64,000 nt of DNA, from the NCBI GenBank assembly GCA_020832305.1, contig JAFIEV010000043.1, positions 1-64,000 on the forward strand. The letters are read 5' to 3'. This DNA comes from Cyclobacteriaceae bacterium. Lineage in GTDB: Bacteria; Bacteroidota; Bacteroidia; Cytophagales; Cyclobacteriaceae. Shown piece by piece: positions 61,071-64,000 of the stretch (positions are counted from its first letter, which is position 1; each line of letters starts with the position of its first letter). Position numbers and translations under genes: made by a program. The notes under the pieces were generated by a model that worked only from the letters and a program-made list of their open reading frames with translations, ran no database searches and was not told the origin of the DNA.

Positions 61071-64000
61071 ATGTATTTCAATTGTCATACGTGCTATAGT
61101 TTCAAATACGGGGTTTTGACGCCGGAAGCGCTTTTTGCCGAAGCGAAGCGTTGTGGTGTTCACAAGATCATACTTACCGACATCAACAATACATCGGCAT
61201 ATATAGAGATGCAGCGGATTTGCCGGGAACACGCTGATGAATATCAACTGGAAGTATCGGCAGGTATTGAATTCAGGAGAAATCATGAGCTGTTGTATAT
61301 AGGCCTGGCCATCAACAATGCAGGCTTTGAAGAATTGAACCGGTTTTTATCATATTACAATTTGAAACAAATGCCGCTGCCTTCAGCAGCGCCCCGTTTC
61401 GACAATTGCTTTATCATCTATCCCATGGGTAAAAAAGCACCGGAAGCCTTATATGAGAATGAGTATATTGGCATCCGGCCCTTTGAAGTCCCGCGTCTAT
61501 TATCTTCTGCTTATAATTTGCATAGCAGCAAACTGGTGGCGCTTCATTCGGTGACCTTTGCCTCCAGGGTTGATTTCAATACACATCGGTTATTGCGGGC
61601 TATTGATGTCAACACGGTGCTCAGCAAGCTCGACACATCCCTTCAGGCCCATCCTGGCGAGGTTATGATGCCGGTTTCTGAGATTATGTCGTGGTACTGG
61701 CAGCACCCACGGATCATATCCAACACCCAGCGCATATTGGAGGTATGCCGGGTTACCTTTGAGCCCGGGGGCAACAAAAACAAAAAGACCTACGGAAGCA
61801 GCCGTGCCGAAGACCACGATCACCTGCGCAGCAAAGCCTTGGAGGGTTTTCAGCGCCGCTACCTAAACTACAGCGCCTACGCCATGGAGCGTTTGCTGAA
61901 GGAGTTACACGTGATTGCTGATCGGGAATTTGAATCGTATTTTCTCATTTCGCTCGACATAGTCGAATATGCCCGTCACCGCAATTTCGCCTATGTAGGC
62001 AGGGGAAGTGGGGCGAACAGTATGGTTGCATATTGCCTGGGAATAACCGAGGTCGACCCCATTGAGCTCGACCTCTATTTTGAGCGTTTTCTCAATCCAT
62101 ACCGGAGTTCTCCGCCTGATTTTGATATCGATTTTTCATGGAAAGAGCGCGATGATGTCATCGAATATGTATTGAAAAAGTACGGCCCTGACCATGCCAT
62201 TTTGCTGGCTTCCTTCAACACCTTTCAGGGGCGTTCGGTTTTACGTGAATTGGGCAAAGTGTTTGGCCTTCCTCCTGCTGAAATTGACGCACTTGTTGAT
62301 CATCCGGCGCGGATGCAGGAAAAAGACGAAATTACAAGGCTTATCTTTCGCTATGCCCGTCGCCTGCATGACCTGCCCCAGCACCTTTCGATACATGCAG
62401 GCGGTTTACTCATTACCGAGCTTCCCGTATACGCCTACACCGCTGCCGATCTGCCCCCCAAAGGCTTTCCCATCAGCCACTTCGACATGTACGGCGCCGA
62501 GGACATGGGTATTCACAAATTCGATATCCTGAGTCAGCGCGGACTTGGCCACATAAAAGACACGGTGGCCCTGGTGAAAAAAAACCGCAGCACAGACATC
62601 GACATCAACAAGATCTCAGCATTTAAAAAAGATCCCAGGATTAACCGGCAACTTGCTGAAGGAAAAGCAATGGGCTGTTTTTACATAGAGTCACCGGCCA
62701 TGCGTATGTTGCTGGGAAAACTCAGATGCGACAACTACATCACGCTGGTCGCTGCCAGTTCTATCATACGGCCCGGCGTTGCAAGATCCGGAATGATGCG
62801 CGAGTACATTTACCGGCACCACAATCCCGGAAAATTTCAATACATACACCCAAGGATGGAAGAACTCATGCGAGAAAGCTATGGTGTAATGGTTTATCAG
62901 GAAGACGTAATCAAAGTAGCACATCACTTTGCCGGCCTCGATCTGGCCGAAGCCGACATTCTCAGGCGGGGTATGTCCGGAAAATTCAGATCACGCGCCG
63001 AGTTTCAAAAGGTAGAACAAAAGTTTTTCGAAAACTGTCGGCAAAAAGGATACCCCGATGAGATCACGAGGGAAGTATGGCGGCAGATAGAAAGCTTTTC
63101 CGGTTATTCTTTTTCCAAAGCACATTCTGCAAGTTATGCTGTGGAAAGCTATCAGAGTCTGTACCTTAAAACATACTTCCCCATAGAATTTATGGTTGGT
63201 GTAATCAACAACTTTGGAGGCTTCTACCGCACTGAAATGTATTTTCATGAGGCACGCATGGCGGGTGCGCACATTGAGCCTCCCTGTGTAAATCACAGTG
63301 AATACCTTACCTCAGTATGCGGGCAAACCCTTTACACAGGCTTTATTCACATGAAAAGTCTGGAACAAAAGATCGGCTTAAGCATTCCCGAAGAGCGCCA
63401 ACGCCACGGTTCGTACCGAAGTCTGCAGGATTTTATCAGCAGGGTTCCCATTGGTCTTGAGCAGCTAAACCTGCTGATAAAAATAGGCGCTTTTCGAAGT
63501 ACTGGTCTTTCGGTAAGGGCCTTGCTGTGGCAGGCCAGACTGCAATTTACAGAAGGGAAGTCATTGCGCCACAGTAAATCGTTGTTTGATAATCCGGCGG
63601 GTGATTATGCCTTGCCCGAATTTGAACGGCACCCCCTCGATGATGCCTTTTACCAGCTTGAAATTCTCGGATTTCCGCTTTGCGACCCTTTTTCACTTCT
63701 TCCGGAAGCCTTCGACGATGAAATACAGGCAGCACAATTAAACGCTTGCCAGGGAAAAAAAGTCAAAATAACCGGCTATCTGGTCACCACTAAAAACACA
63801 CATACCAAAGATCATAAACTCATGCATTTTGGCACTTTTATCGACCGAAGCGGCATGTATTTCGACACAACCCACTTCCCGAATATCTGCCATGCATTTC
63901 CATTCAGAGGAAAAGGCTTTTACTGCATCGAAGGAAAAGTCCTTGAAGATTTTGGATATCCGATGATCGAAGTAGTCAGCATGCAAAAATTACCTATGTA
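61071..64000 (+). CDS. dnaE: DNA polymerase III alpha subunit (DnaE-type), 3' end outside the window
   Basis: An unbroken frame of 976 codons runs from the ATG at 61071 to the right edge, so the stop is not seen. The N-terminal PHP domain (HTCYSFKYGVLTPEALF, ILTDINNTSAY, VSAGIEF) lacks several of the usual metal His, so proofreading or phosphatase activity is unlikely. The palm holds the catalytic aspartates in PPDFDIDFSW (near residue 350), after YVGRGSGANSMVAYCLGIT; IHKFDILSQRGL supplies the third. Later parts include SSIIRPGVARSGMMREYIYR, MVYQEDVIKVAHHFAG, LRRGMSGK and SFSKAHSASYA. It is shorter than replicative DnaE and resembles the accessory or mutagenic copy found in many Bacteroidota, often near dinB. 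Confidence 0.9.
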   Translation, partial: MYFNCHTCYSFKYGVLTPEALFAEAKRCGVHKIILTDINNTSAYIEMQRICREHADEYQLEVSAGIEFRRNHELLYIGLAINNAGFEELNRFLSYYNLKQMPLPSAAPRFDNCFIIYPMGKKAPEALYENEYIGIRPFEVPRLLSSAYNLHSSKLVALHSVTFASRVDFNTHRLLRAIDVNTVLSKLDTSLQAHPGEVMMPVSEIMSWYWQHPRIISNTQRILEVCRVTFEPGGNKNKKTYGSSRAEDHDHLRSKALEGFQRRYLNYSAYAMERLLKELHVIADREFESYFLISLDIVEYARHRNFAYVGRGSGANSMVAYCLGITEVDPIELDLYFERFLNPYRSSPPDFDIDFSWKERDDVIEYVLKKYGPDHAILLASFNTFQGRSVLRELGKVFGLPPAEIDALVDHPARMQEKDEITRLIFRYARRLHDLPQHLSIHAGGLLITELPVYAYTAADLPPKGFPISHFDMYGAEDMGIHKFDILSQRGLGHIKDTVALVKKNRSTDIDINKISAFKKDPRINRQLAEGKAMGCFYIESPAMRMLLGKLRCDNYITLVAASSIIRPGVARSGMMREYIYRHHNPGKFQYIHPRMEELMRESYGVMVYQEDVIKVAHHFAGLDLAEADILRRGMSGKFRSRAEFQKVEQKFFENCRQKGYPDEITREVWRQIESFSGYSFSKAHSASYAVESYQSLYLKTYFPIEFMVGVINNFGGFYRTEMYFHEARMAGAHIEPPCVNHSEYLTSVCGQTLYTGFIHMKSLEQKIGLSIPEERQRHGSYRSLQDFISRVPIGLEQLNLLIKIGAFRSTGLSVRALLWQARLQFTEGKSLRHSKSLFDNPAGDYALPEFERHPLDDAFYQLEILGFPLCDPFSLLPEAFDDEIQAAQLNACQGKKVKITGYLVTTKNTHTKDHKLMHFGTFIDRSGMYFDTTHFPNICHAFPFRGKGFYCIEGKVLEDFGYPMIEVVSMQKLPM

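Noticed and set aside
62194-63061. Plus- and minus-strand frames at the right end
   Set aside because: They lie inside the continuous polymerase frame starting at 61071.
1-64000. tRNA, rRNA and riboswitch genes
   Set aside because: No cloverleaf, rRNA core or known aptamer was recognised by eye in the intergenic gaps; a covariance-model search could still find one.

Overview
The window is almost certainly from a member of the Bacteroidota, most likely the order Cytophagales. The evidence is three SusC/SusD outer-membrane pairs, a FecR/ECF-sigma regulator pair, many lipoproteins, a Por/type IX secretion sorting domain, the long two-part form of IspG, and promoters of the Bacteroidota type (TTTG, 19-21 bases, TAnnTTTG). 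No rRNA, tRNA or CRISPR array was seen, so no genus is proposed.

Layout. 1-12.8 kb: a small conserved protein, an LEA-like lipoprotein, a molybdenum hydroxylase pair of the isoquinoline 1-oxidoreductase type, a GH78 rhamnosidase and a sugar epimerase on the minus strand. A DUF92 membrane protein, a repeat-filled convergent gap, a HEAT-repeat protein and an S9 peptidase follow. 12.9-14.3 kb: mnmE. 14.3-19.9 kb: an accessory island. It holds a 5'-truncated HExxH protein, a decayed C-terminal PIWI remnant of a prokaryotic Argonaute, an XRE / ImmA-IrrE / PIN-like operon with operator-like repeats, the first part of an HTH transposase, a dead IS630-type element and one more gene fragment. 20.1-32.9 kb: two divergent SusC/SusD loci around a 1.1-kb AT-rich gap; the second also encodes a novel lipoprotein and a multi-FAS1 lipoprotein. 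33-36.3 kb: a secreted M43-type protease with a type IX sorting tail, and a two-FAS1 lipoprotein. 36.4-42 kb: a GH63-like glucosidase, a TetR regulator, a SulP transporter and a small secreted protein with an operator-like palindrome. 42-53.9 kb: a nutrient-uptake locus with a beta-helix protein, SusD, SusC with an STN domain, FecR and ECF sigma, next to a Gfo/Idh/MocA - epimerase - DUF1080 operon. 54.2-64 kb: a GT4 glycosyltransferase with a broken or non-canonical start, an acidic-tailed lipoprotein, the ispG operon, an endonuclease/phosphatase-family protein, and a DnaE-type polymerase that runs off the right edge.

How it fits together. The bulk of the window is glycan or organic-nutrient uptake. 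SusC/SusD pairs import oligomers, GH78, GH63-like and beta-helix proteins would cut them, and the Gfo/Idh and DUF1080 enzymes suggest chemistry through 3-keto sugars. ECF sigma, FecR and the STN domain of the third SusC form a classic surface-signalling chain. The most unusual part is the 14.3-19.9 kb island, which looks like a degraded defence or mobile region. Four broken reading frames in the window coincide with A or T runs, so sequencing error must be considered before they are called pseudogenes.
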